Source of the DNA: Neomicrococcus aestuarii
GTDB taxonomy: Bacteria > Actinomycetota > Actinomycetes > Actinomycetales > Micrococcaceae
NCBI RefSeq assembly: GCF_014201135.1
Contig: NZ_JACHDR010000001.1
Location: 124,001-188,000 of the forward strand
Length of the DNA stretch: 64,000 nucleotides
Reading direction: 5' to 3'
The first letter of the stretch is position 1. The number at the start of each line of letters is the position of its first letter. The position numbers and the translations under genes are program-made. This document shows positions 27,194 through 35,471 of the stretch, in pieces. The notes below the pieces were generated by a model that saw nothing but the letters and a program-made list of their open reading frames with translations, had not been told where the DNA came from and did no database searches.

Positions 27194-28245
27194 GCGGCCT
27201 CTTCCATCCCCAAAACATCGACGAGTGGACGCGCTGGCAAGCCGCCCAAAAGTCGGCTCCACGCCGGTTGATCTCATCCCTCCGTGGCATGCGCACGCCG
27301 GACGCTTCGTCACCACAGCTCAACCTCTCCGTCAGAGGAGAGGGCCCGAGTGTTCTGGTGGCGCTCGAAGCCACGACGCCCACGCAGATCGCCTCCCTCA
27401 TTCGACCGCTCGAGTTCCTCTCAGGAGAATCCCTCGCGGTGCTGTCACTGGGCGATCCCGGAACGCTGCCGGGCGAGGGTTGGGTTTCACGGAATTTTGA
27501 GGACGACGACGCAGCTCGCCTCGGCGAATCACTCACGGACATCCTGGCCGTAGGGCATTACCTTCCAGCAGGTCGAACAGCCCTAGAGCTTGCCGAACGC
27601 TTCGGTATTCGATTCAAGGTGATCCAGCACGGACTTTTGGCGCCTCAAGCTCCGCCACTACCAGCAGGTGCACACCTACTAGCATTCAGCGACGCCGACG
27701 CCGCTTTTTGGAGCGAAGGCGCCCACTCTGACATCACCTACGAGGTTGTCGGGTCCCAGCTCTTGTGGCAAGCGGCGCAGCAACCGGCTGATGCTGAAGT
27801 GGCCGCCACCAAGCGACCTGTTTTCCTGGGCCAGCTCCACGGTGCCGAGTTACCCCGGACCGGTTTTGCTTCTGCTGCGGCACGATTCTGTTTTGAAACG
27901 AAAGCCACGTACCGCCCACACCCGGCTGAGAAGGACAAGCTTTCGCTGATTCAGCATGCGCTGTGGGAGCGTCAGGGTATTCCGATCGATCGTTTTGGCG
28001 CTCCGCTCAGCACTTTGGATCGACCAGTAGCTTCTGTGTTTTCCACCGGTGTTGTAGAAGCGGCTGTCCGCGGTTTGCCCGCGTGGGTGACGTATTACAA
28101 GCCGCCGGTTTGGCTTGAAGAATTTTGGGAGCGCTACGGCCTGAGCAGATGGAAGGGCATTGATTCGGCGCCTACTCCGGTGCCTGCCATGCCGGTGCAG
28201 GAGCCAGCGCAAACCATTGCGAACATTGTGAGGACTCAATCGTGA
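27190..28245 (+). CDS. Putative glycosyltransferase next to the nonulosonate genes
   Basis: The 351-residue product is not clearly assignable. It shows FKVIQHGLLAPQAPPLP, VVGSQLLW, TYRPHPAEKDKL and SVFSTGVVEAAVRGLPAWV. The RPHP-(A)-E segment followed by a Ser/Thr-Gly and Glu-containing helix resembles the C-terminal donor domain of capsule transferases such as polysialyl- and glycerophosphotransferases. Its position, overlapping the CgeB-like gene (ATGA) and the NeuA-like gene (GTGA), makes a nonulosonate transferase the best guess. GGAGG precedes the ATG. Confidence 0.5.
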   Translation: MSGLFHPQNIDEWTRWQAAQKSAPRRLISSLRGMRTPDASSPQLNLSVRGEGPSVLVALEATTPTQIASLIRPLEFLSGESLAVLSLGDPGTLPGEGWVSRNFEDDDAARLGESLTDILAVGHYLPAGRTALELAERFGIRFKVIQHGLLAPQAPPLPAGAHLLAFSDADAAFWSEGAHSDITYEVVGSQLLWQAAQQPADAEVAATKRPVFLGQLHGAELPRTGFASAAARFCFETKATYRPHPAEKDKLSLIQHALWERQGIPIDRFGAPLSTLDRPVASVFSTGVVEAAVRGLPAWVTYYKPPVWLEEFWERYGLSRWKGIDSAPTPVPAMPVQEPAQTIANIVRTQS

Positions 28246-28946
28246 ACATCTTGTGCGTCATCCCCGTACGCGGAGGATCCAAGGGCATTCCACGAAAAAA
28301 CGTCCGCGATCTTGGCGGCAAACCACTCATGGCTTGGACCGTAGAACAAGCAGTTTCCGCGAAAGCCGGACTGGACGTCGTCGTGTCCACTGACGATCCA
28401 GAAATGGCCGACGTCGCTCGCAGCTACGGGGCGGACGTCCCGTTCATGCGCCCAGCGGAACTGGCCGAGGACACGACCGCTACCGAACCAGTAGTGGCCC
28501 ACGCCATCAACTTCAGGATTGCTCAGGGACGCACGCCGGACGCCGTCGTACTCCTTCAGGTCACTTCACCGCTGCGGCACCCAGATACTCTGGACCGCGC
28601 TGTTCAGCAATTTTTTGACACCGGCGTGGATTCGCTGGTTGGCGTAGTGCCCACTCCGCCATTCCTCTGGCGGCTGGGTGATGACGCCGCGGGCACGCCT
28701 GTTTCGGCCGAGTATGACTTTGAACGGCGGCCTCGACGCCAAGAACTCACGCCGCAACAGATTCCGTACCGCGAAAACGGATCGCTCTATGTGTCACGCC
28801 CAGAGTTGTATCTTGAACATAACAACCGTTTGGGCGGAAAGATTGGCTTGTTTATCCTCGACGAACTCGAGGGTGTAGACATTGACACAGAACTTGATTT
28901 TGCACTTGCACAGCAGCAATTGGCTGCGTTGGGGAAAGGACTCTAA
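28242..28946 (+). CDS. neuA: CMP-nonulosonate (acylneuraminate) cytidylyltransferase
   Basis: NeuA-type enzymes activate sialic acid or related nine-carbon acids with CTP. The 234-residue product begins VIPVRGGSKGIPRKNVRDLGG and continues with VVVSTDDPEMADVA, VLLQVTSPLR and PYRENGSLYVS, all family motifs. The GTG start overlaps the previous stop. The NeuB-like gene follows after six bases. Which acid is used cannot be decided; legionaminate- or pseudaminate-like acids are as likely as sialic acid. Confidence 0.88.
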   Translation: MNILCVIPVRGGSKGIPRKNVRDLGGKPLMAWTVEQAVSAKAGLDVVVSTDDPEMADVARSYGADVPFMRPAELAEDTTATEPVVAHAINFRIAQGRTPDAVVLLQVTSPLRHPDTLDRAVQQFFDTGVDSLVGVVPTPPFLWRLGDDAAGTPVSAEYDFERRPRRQELTPQQIPYRENGSLYVSRPELYLEHNNRLGGKIGLFILDELEGVDIDTELDFALAQQQLAALGKGL

Positions 28947-28952
28947 ACTCCC

Positions 28953-31196
28953 ATGATCATTGAACGGCAGATCGCCCCCTACGTAGTGTTTTCCGAAGAT
29001 CCCATCCTGAACGGTCTTCGAAAGATCAGCGCTAACAAAGAGCGGATCGTCTTTTGTGTAGACGCCCACGGCATCCTTCAGGGCGCACTGAGCGATGGCG
29101 ACTTCCGCCGTTGGATCGTGGAGAACCCCGAGGCTGACCTCGAGACAAGCTGCCTCAGCGTCGCAAATAAGAACGCAACCTCTGCGCCCATAGAAACGCC
29201 AGCGAGTGAACTGGGCTCCCTCATGGGTCCCGGCATTACACACTTGCCACTCGTGGACGACCGCGGACACTTAGTTGCCATCGCCATCAATCGGTCTGAC
29301 GTACTGCGCATCGGCAAGCATGAGATCGGCGAAGGCAACCCGGCGTTCATCATCGCTGAAATCGGCAACAACCATAACGGTTCCGTCGAGCTCGCCAAGC
29401 AGCTGGTGGATCTTGCCGTGGACGCCGGCGCCGATGCCGTGAAATTCCAGCTACGCGACATGGATTCGCTCTACCGCCAATCCGGCGGAAGCACGGCCGG
29501 CGAAGATTTGGGTGCGCAATACACCTTGGATCTCCTGTCCAAGTTCTCTCTTCCAGCTGAGTCCTTGTTTGAGGTGTTCGATCACTGCCGCGAGCGGGGT
29601 ATCACCGTCATGTGCACCCCCTGGGATTCGAAATCCGTCAACGACCTAGCTGATTACGGAATCCCCGGGCTCAAGATCGCCTCAGCTGACCTGACCAATC
29701 ACGAGTTATTGCGCGACGCCGCTTCCCGTGGACTGCCGCTCATCATGAGTACCGGTATGTCCCGAGAGGACGAGATCAAAGAATCTGCCGAGTTAGTCCG
29801 ATCCCTCGGCGCGCAGTTCGCTTTGTTGCACTGCCAGTCCACGTACCCAGCGCCGTTCAAAGACGTGAACCTGGCCTACATGGATCGCCTCGAAGAAATC
29901 GGCGATTGCGTAGTGGGCTACTCAGGGCACGAGCGTGGCATCCACGTTCCCGTGGCTGCCGTGGCCCGTGGAGCCAAGATCGTGGAGAAGCACTTCACCA
30001 TTGACCAGTCTATGGAAGGCAACGACCACAAGGTGTCTTTGCTCCCGGACGAGTTCAAGCAAATGGTGCAGAACATTCGTGAAGTGGAAGAGGCCATCGG
30101 CCAGCGCAACGCTCGCGTTGTCTCCACGGGCGAAATGATGAACCGGGTGAACCTAGCAAAGTCCCTCGTGGCCGCTCGCGAACTCGCCGTAGGCGAAGTG
30201 CTCACCGAAGCCGATGTTGCCGTGAAGAGCCCGGGCCGCGGACTGCAGCCCAATGCGCTTCCAAGGCTTGTTGGCCGGACCGTGCACCGCGCCATGGCTG
30301 AAGGTGACTTCTTCTTCCAGGGAGACCTGACGGACTCGGTGCCGCAAGGACGTCAGTTCGAATTCAACCGCCCGTGGGGACTGCCCGTTCGCTACCACGA
30401 TCATGCCGCCCTCATTGAGGACTGCACCCCAGACTTCCTCGAGTTCCATTTCTCCTACAAGGACCTCGATGTAGACATGGATAGCTTCTTCACGAAGCCA
30501 CTCGAGATGGGGTTCACCACCCATTTGCCGGACTTGTTCGCAGGTGACTTCTTGGTGGACTTGGCGTCTATGGATCGAGATCACTGGGAGCGTTCCATCG
30601 CCGAAGTGCAACGCACCATTGACATCACGAGGGATCTGAAGCGTTGGTTCACCAAGGATGAGGACCCCATCATGGTGGTCACCATGGGTGGTTTCACCAC
30701 GGATCGTCACATCACGCCGGCCGAGCGTTTACCAAAGTACGAACGTATCGCCGAGGCACTCGAGAAGCTTGATACCTCTGGTGTCCGCATTGCTGCCCAG
30801 ACCCTGCCGCCGTTCCCGTGGCTCATGGGCGGCCAGCAGTACCACAACCTGTTCTTGGACCCCAAGGACACCGCAGAGTTCGCTGTCCAAACGGACACGA
30901 AGCTGTGCCTGGATATCTCACACACCAAGCTTGCCGCCACCTTCTTAAACGTACCGTTCTCTGAAGCCGTGGAGTTGTTAGCTCCTGAGACCATTCACTT
31001 GCACTTGGTTGACGCCACTGGCGTTGATGGTGAAGGCGTTCAGGTAGGGGAGGGCGACGTGGACTGGCCAGTACTTGTCGAACAGCTTGATCGCCTCGCA
31101 CCTAACGTGAGCTTTATTCCTGAGATTTGGCAGGGTCACGTCAACAACGGTGAAGGCTTCTGGACAGCTCTGGACCGCCTGGAGAAATGGCTATGA
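28953..31196 (+). CDS. neuB: NeuB-like synthase fused to CBS, SAF and isomerase-like domains
   Basis: This 747-residue protein has four regions. Residues 1-120 form a CBS pair (VFCVDAHGILQGALSDGDFR and LPLVDDRGHLVAI). Residues 125-370 form a NeuB synthase barrel (FIIAEIGNNHNGS, KFQLRD, STGMS, LLHCQSTYPAP, GYSGHERG, KHFT). Residues 385-450 form an SAF/antifreeze-like domain (NLAKSLVAARELAVGEVL). Residues 465-747 form a xylose-isomerase-like barrel (KLCLDISHTKLA, IHLHLVDATG, FIPEIWQGH). NeuB condenses a sugar with phosphoenolpyruvate. The last domain could supply an epimerase or isomerase step, which would fit the absence of a NeuC gene. The CBS pair suggests nucleotide control. Confidence 0.88.
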   Translation: MIIERQIAPYVVFSEDPILNGLRKISANKERIVFCVDAHGILQGALSDGDFRRWIVENPEADLETSCLSVANKNATSAPIETPASELGSLMGPGITHLPLVDDRGHLVAIAINRSDVLRIGKHEIGEGNPAFIIAEIGNNHNGSVELAKQLVDLAVDAGADAVKFQLRDMDSLYRQSGGSTAGEDLGAQYTLDLLSKFSLPAESLFEVFDHCRERGITVMCTPWDSKSVNDLADYGIPGLKIASADLTNHELLRDAASRGLPLIMSTGMSREDEIKESAELVRSLGAQFALLHCQSTYPAPFKDVNLAYMDRLEEIGDCVVGYSGHERGIHVPVAAVARGAKIVEKHFTIDQSMEGNDHKVSLLPDEFKQMVQNIREVEEAIGQRNARVVSTGEMMNRVNLAKSLVAARELAVGEVLTEADVAVKSPGRGLQPNALPRLVGRTVHRAMAEGDFFFQGDLTDSVPQGRQFEFNRPWGLPVRYHDHAALIEDCTPDFLEFHFSYKDLDVDMDSFFTKPLEMGFTTHLPDLFAGDFLVDLASMDRDHWERSIAEVQRTIDITRDLKRWFTKDEDPIMVVTMGGFTTDRHITPAERLPKYERIAEALEKLDTSGVRIAAQTLPPFPWLMGGQQYHNLFLDPKDTAEFAVQTDTKLCLDISHTKLAATFLNVPFSEAVELLAPETIHLHLVDATGVDGEGVQVGEGDVDWPVLVEQLDRLAPNVSFIPEIWQGHVNNGEGFWTALDRLEKWL

Positions 31197-32260
31197 GTAC
31201 CGACGCTCGTCCCATCGCGCTCTGGGTGATCCCGGTTGCTGATCTAGGGGGAGTAGCCCGACACGTGTTGGACGTGTTCAATGTAGGCATGAAGGACTAC
31301 CGGTTGGTGCTCTTCTGCCCAGAAGGTTTGTTGGCAGAACGGGTGCGTGCCATGGGCGGCGCGGTTATTGCGGCGGACTTCGGTCCGGACTTTGGCTACG
31401 TGAAGTCACTGAGAAGCCTCGACGCGACCATTCGAGCACTGAAGCCGGCGATTGTTCACTCGCATCTCGCGTATGCGGATTTCATCGCCGCGGCCGTTGT
31501 TATGCGCTATCCACGAGTGAGTCTCGTGAGCACCGAGCATGGGATTGCAGGCGACGACGAAATTTATCACTCTAACACGGTTAAAGCTGGTGTTCGCGCG
31601 ACTCTTCACCATGCGCGCCTGCGACGGAACGACGCACTTATTGCTGTTTCGGAATCAACCAAGAACGAAATGCGCAAGAAGTGGAAAGTTTCTAACGATA
31701 TTCACGTGATTCCAAACGGCGTTGATCGAGTGGATTTTGAACCGCTCGTCCGCACAGAGAGCCTGCGTGTTCTTTCGCTCTCCCGATTGGCGCCTGAAAA
31801 GAGAATTGATCAGCTCATCCTGGCCTTTAAGCAACTGCATGATGAGCGTCCGGATGCCACTCTAACTATCGCTGGTACCGGTCCTGAAAAAGATAATTTG
31901 CAGCGACTCGTGGATCGTGAGGGTCTCGCTTCGTTTGTTGAATTTCCAGGATTTGTGGACGCCGATATGGCAATGAAAGAGCACGAGGTTTTAGTCCAGC
32001 TTTCTTCTTGGGAAAACTGCTCTTATACGTTATTGGACGCCGTCAATAACGGTCTTGGCGTTGTAGCTACTCCCGTTGGCGGCAATCCGGAGATCCTTGA
32101 CAAAAAGTTTCTTGCGGGAGCTGATGATCCGCAACGAATCTCGGATCTCATTTCCGGTCAGGCGATCCACCTAGAGAAGCGACCTCGTCTTGCTTTGTCT
32201 TGGCCCAGCAAGGCCAGCATGACAGCAAAGATTGAGGAGGTTTACAGTGTCGTCCTATAA
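31193..32260 (+). CDS. Family 4 glycosyltransferase
   Basis: This GT-B enzyme of about 355 residues shows LGGVARHVLDV and VHSHLAYADF in the acceptor half. The donor half has IPNGVDRVDF, LSLSRLAPEKRIDQLI, IAGTGPEKDNL, and the EX7E-like region SSWENCSYTLLDAVNNGLGVVATPVGG. The ATG at 31193 overlaps the previous stop, and GGAG lies eight bases upstream. The first 350 or so bases are GC-rich like the neuB gene, and the rest is visibly AT-richer, so the gene straddles a composition boundary. Confidence 0.88.
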   Translation: MSTDARPIALWVIPVADLGGVARHVLDVFNVGMKDYRLVLFCPEGLLAERVRAMGGAVIAADFGPDFGYVKSLRSLDATIRALKPAIVHSHLAYADFIAAAVVMRYPRVSLVSTEHGIAGDDEIYHSNTVKAGVRATLHHARLRRNDALIAVSESTKNEMRKKWKVSNDIHVIPNGVDRVDFEPLVRTESLRVLSLSRLAPEKRIDQLILAFKQLHDERPDATLTIAGTGPEKDNLQRLVDREGLASFVEFPGFVDADMAMKEHEVLVQLSSWENCSYTLLDAVNNGLGVVATPVGGNPEILDKKFLAGADDPQRISDLISGQAIHLEKRPRLALSWPSKASMTAKIEEVYSVVL

Positions 32261-33458
32261 TTCACAACCGCGGGTAATCCATTCAAATCAGGTGGCGAGC
32301 TCTATCGGCGACCGAATTCATCGAGTCCGGTCTGTTGATATTTTCAGCAAGCGCCGAAGTAGCTGGTTTATTGATGCTTTGCTATTTGCCTTCTTTATGG
32401 CGGAGGCAGTGTCGCTTCCTAGCCCCCTAAACATTCCTGCTCCAGAAGTCGCCATGATCATACTTATCGCGCTTTCTGTGTTTCGGGCTCCCCGAATACA
32501 AAACGTTCGGATGACGGGATATTTCCTTGGACTTTCCCTGCTTGTTCTATATCTCTTTATAGAATCCGAAGCGAACGATGTTGACTGGAGCCGGCGTCTA
32601 GTTCGTATCGTATTGCTGGGCATATTCGTCTGGACAGTGGGCACGGGAAGAGTTGACGTTAGAAGCGGGCTTTTCGGGCTCCTCATCGCGCTTGTTGTTA
32701 ATATTCCTTTGTACTACCTGGGTATAGCGCCAGACTTATACGAAGGGTTCTTGACTGGATACTTGGGCGATAAGAACGTTGCCGGGCTTTTTTACGCGCT
32801 CATACCCATTTTGCTCTTGGCCTTCGTGAAAGGTACGTGGCCGCGACGGCTACTTGTTGTTTTCGCGATCGGTGCCACACTATTGACTGGTTCGCGTACG
32901 TCGCTCGGTGCTATTGCATGTGCACTGCTGTGGCTTCTCTTCGCCCGCAAGCTTGGTCTGGTTTGGAGAGGTCTTCTTGCGCTGGGGCTTATTAATCTTC
33001 TGAATTACCTTGAGACAAACTATGCACAGGCGTGGATTTTTGAGGACAGGACCGGAACAGACTCGCTACGAGCCCGAATCGATGAGGCCGCACTCGAAAT
33101 GGTTAATGGGATCCCCTGGTACGGTAACGGACTTGGCACAGCTGTAGTCCAGCTGGAAGATCGATACTTCTTCTTTCATAACGCGTACTGGGGGCTAATC
33201 GTCGAAGGCGGCTGGGTTTTTCTGGCCGCGGTCCTTGCGGTATTTATCTGGGTGGGCTTGAATCCGTTGAGGGGAACGCGCCCCCCTCAATACGTTGTAG
33301 CGATTGAAGCAGCAATAATTGTCCTCCTCACGTGCGCTACTCGTCTCGGAGAAGTTTTCATCACAGTCCCTGCTGCCATCGTTCTGGGATGTGCGTTTGC
33401 CGCTCAGACTCTTGAGCGTTCCCGGGGGTCAAGAGTTCAGACGGAACCAAAGTGGTGA
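32247..33458 (+). CDS. Wzy/O-antigen-ligase-like membrane protein
   Basis: The product of about 403 residues has ten or so helices, with the longest outer loop (about 275-310: RTGTDSLRARIDEAALEMV and GIPWYGNGLG) preceding the histidine in FFFHNAYWGLIVEGG. This is the pattern of the Wzy_C / O-antigen ligase family. It would polymerise repeat units or ligate the glycan on the outer face. GTG at 32247 is chosen because AGGAGG lies six bases upstream; it overlaps the end of the preceding glycosyltransferase by 14 bases. It is the only polymerase candidate in the window. Confidence 0.8.
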   Translation: MSSYNSQPRVIHSNQVASSIGDRIHRVRSVDIFSKRRSSWFIDALLFAFFMAEAVSLPSPLNIPAPEVAMIILIALSVFRAPRIQNVRMTGYFLGLSLLVLYLFIESEANDVDWSRRLVRIVLLGIFVWTVGTGRVDVRSGLFGLLIALVVNIPLYYLGIAPDLYEGFLTGYLGDKNVAGLFYALIPILLLAFVKGTWPRRLLVVFAIGATLLTGSRTSLGAIACALLWLLFARKLGLVWRGLLALGLINLLNYLETNYAQAWIFEDRTGTDSLRARIDEAALEMVNGIPWYGNGLGTAVVQLEDRYFFFHNAYWGLIVEGGWVFLAAVLAVFIWVGLNPLRGTRPPQYVVAIEAAIIVLLTCATRLGEVFITVPAAIVLGCAFAAQTLERSRGSRVQTEPKW

Positions 33459-34507
33459 GCGTCAGCCAAGAGAGACTTTTTATCGCTGCTAACAATGGTG
33501 ATATTGGCGGGGGCGAAGTCATGTTGCTTGCAATCGCCGAGGCCGCGCGTGCCTTAGGTAAGAGCATTGTTATTGTGGCACCGTCTGCCCCTGAGTCCTT
33601 GCTACTTGAGGCTCGTAAGCGTGGTTTTGAAACAGTCGAAATTCCTGCCAAATCTCGCCAGAGATACTTGTTTGGACTGAGAAAGTGGCGTAAAAAAACT
33701 GGAACGCAGTCGCTATTGTGGTGCAATGGGCTGCTCCCTGCAGCTGCTACTGGTGGGATGAAGCATCGAATTGTTCATTTGCACCAATTACCGACAGGTA
33801 AATTGAAAGCTGCTTGGGCCTTTGCTAGACGCTCTGCATCCGTAGTTCTTGTGCCGTCAGCGCATATGAAAAGGGAGATCTCGAATGCGGTTCTGTTTTC
33901 GAACTGGAGCGACGAGATTAGGGTATTAGACGAAGCAACTGATTTTTCTGGACACGATGTTCGCATCGGATTTATTGGTCGGTTTTCCTCGGACAAGGGT
34001 TTGCCAATATTGATTGATGCGTTGAACCTCGCCGCTCGAAAGTCGGACGTGACTTTGCGTCTGGTTTTGGCAGGAGGGCCAAAGTTCGTTGACATTGATG
34101 ACCAACGGCGAATCGTCGAAGCGATTGAGGATTCTGAAGTGCCCGTGGATCTCTTAGGCTGGGTTAGACCAGAACAATTCTTCGCCAAGATCGATATAGC
34201 GGTAGTTCCTTCAGTCTGGGCAGAGCCATTTGGCTTAGTAGCGACTGAAGCAATGTCCGCACGAGTGCCGCTGGTGGTTAGCGATGCGGGAGCGTTGCCC
34301 GAAATCGTTGGCTCCGAATACCCATGGATCGCAGAAGCAGGTGACACAGAATCTCTCGCAGAAACCATATTGAACGTCATCCGTTGTCCTGAATCGAAAA
34401 AAGTAGCTGTTGTTCAGTCAGCCTTTGAACGATGGGACTTGCTGTACTCACCAAAAGCTGGACGGGAATCTGTCAAGAAGCTTTTACGCACCATTGAAGG
34501 AAAGTGA
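33452..34507 (+). CDS. Family 4 glycosyltransferase
   Basis: The 351-residue GT-B enzyme shows NNGDIGGGEVMLLAIAEAA at the N-terminus. The donor domain has IGFIGRFSSDKGLPILIDAL, LVLAGGP, VDLLGWVRPEQFFAKIDI and AEPFGLVATEAMSARVPLV, the EX7E motif region. GTG at 33452 or 33455 starts it, overlapping the Wzy-like stop. The low GC matches its neighbours and suggests transfer with them. Confidence 0.87.
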   Translation: MVSVSQERLFIAANNGDIGGGEVMLLAIAEAARALGKSIVIVAPSAPESLLLEARKRGFETVEIPAKSRQRYLFGLRKWRKKTGTQSLLWCNGLLPAAATGGMKHRIVHLHQLPTGKLKAAWAFARRSASVVLVPSAHMKREISNAVLFSNWSDEIRVLDEATDFSGHDVRIGFIGRFSSDKGLPILIDALNLAARKSDVTLRLVLAGGPKFVDIDDQRRIVEAIEDSEVPVDLLGWVRPEQFFAKIDIAVVPSVWAEPFGLVATEAMSARVPLVVSDAGALPEIVGSEYPWIAEAGDTESLAETILNVIRCPESKKVAVVQSAFERWDLLYSPKAGRESVKKLLRTIEGK

Positions 34508-34513
34508 TTTTCT

Positions 34514-35455
34514 TTGGGAATCGCAGCGTCTGTGATTGTTCCAACTCGTGGAGGTCGGTCTCGATTGCCGCGACTGGTTCGCGCGTTCTCTCGACAAGAC
34601 CGTGATGACTTTGAAGTCATTTTTGTGATTGACGGTGATATTGATGGATCGGCCGAATACCTGAGGTCTTCTACTGTTAGGGATATTCTTCCTGCGGGCA
34701 AAGTTATCGAATTTCCTGAGAACCAGGGGAGATCGGCGGCCCTTAACGCCGGGCATCGAGAAGCTAGCGGAACTATTCTTATCCGCTGCGATGACGATCT
34801 AGAACCGAACCTGAATTTCATTAATGAGCACGTCAAAGCACACAATGGAGATGTTTGTGGTGTCGTCGGACTCACAACGAACGTGTACCCAGAAACGCCT
34901 TTTGCTCGAGTTTATGGGGAGGATGCTGATCGCAATTTTATTGAAGCTGCGCTTAAGACTGATTCTTCCTCTACCTGGCGATATTGGGCGGCGAACGTTT
35001 CTATGCCGAGGGAAATATGGAACATAGTAGGACCGTACGACCTCAACTACAGAAAATATGGTTGGGAAGACGTTGATTACGGCTATCGAATTCATGAAGC
35101 TGGATTCCCAATACTAATCGCTCCTACTCTCCTAACCATTCATCACGCTGGCGCAACTACAACGAGATCGCGCGCACTCCGTGCTCTGCATTCAGGCGCT
35201 GCACGTGAAATCTTCTTGAAACGGCACGGTGAACACGTCTTGGCATCAGGGCAAAGCAGAAGCCTATGGAATTCAGCCGTCGAAATTGTGGGTCGAGTCG
35301 GTACTGAAAAGGTGATCGGTGGAGCCGCTAGTTTAACTGATCGGTTACTTCCTCTTGTGCCGAAAAAGATTGGACGGAAGCTTGTTGCCCTGTTAGTAGA
35401 AGGTGCGGGGCTGTCCGGCATTCGATCTCCAAATCGAGCTACATCGACATTCTGA
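34514..35455 (+). CDS. Family 2 glycosyltransferase
   Basis: The 313-residue GT-A enzyme shows SVIVPTRGG, FVIDGDIDGS, ENQGRSAALNAGHREASG, the Asp motif RCDDDLEPN, and YGWEDVDYGYRIHEAGFP as acceptor and base region. The TTG start lies six bases after the preceding stop, with GAAGGAAAG about a dozen bases upstream. AT-rich codon choice contrasts with the genes before 31.5 kb. Confidence 0.87.
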   Translation: MGIAASVIVPTRGGRSRLPRLVRAFSRQDRDDFEVIFVIDGDIDGSAEYLRSSTVRDILPAGKVIEFPENQGRSAALNAGHREASGTILIRCDDDLEPNLNFINEHVKAHNGDVCGVVGLTTNVYPETPFARVYGEDADRNFIEAALKTDSSSTWRYWAANVSMPREIWNIVGPYDLNYRKYGWEDVDYGYRIHEAGFPILIAPTLLTIHHAGATTTRSRALRALHSGAAREIFLKRHGEHVLASGQSRSLWNSAVEIVGRVGTEKVIGGAASLTDRLLPLVPKKIGRKLVALLVEGAGLSGIRSPNRATSTF

Positions 35456-35471
35456 GCGTAGGAGATATTTA

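Larger units (their letters stand above)
2259..27525. repeat. Dispersed short repeat, core ACGACGACGCAGCTCGCCT
   Basis: Copies or near-copies lie at 2259-2280 (+), 4180-4192 (-), 7948-7966 (+), 16122-16144 (-), 18703-18722 (+) and 27501-27525 (+). Those at 18703 and 27503 are identical over 19 bases. Copies at 2252 and 7941 share the 17-base TTCCAGTACGACGACGC. The interval is the envelope of all copies and not one element. Confidence 0.45.
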
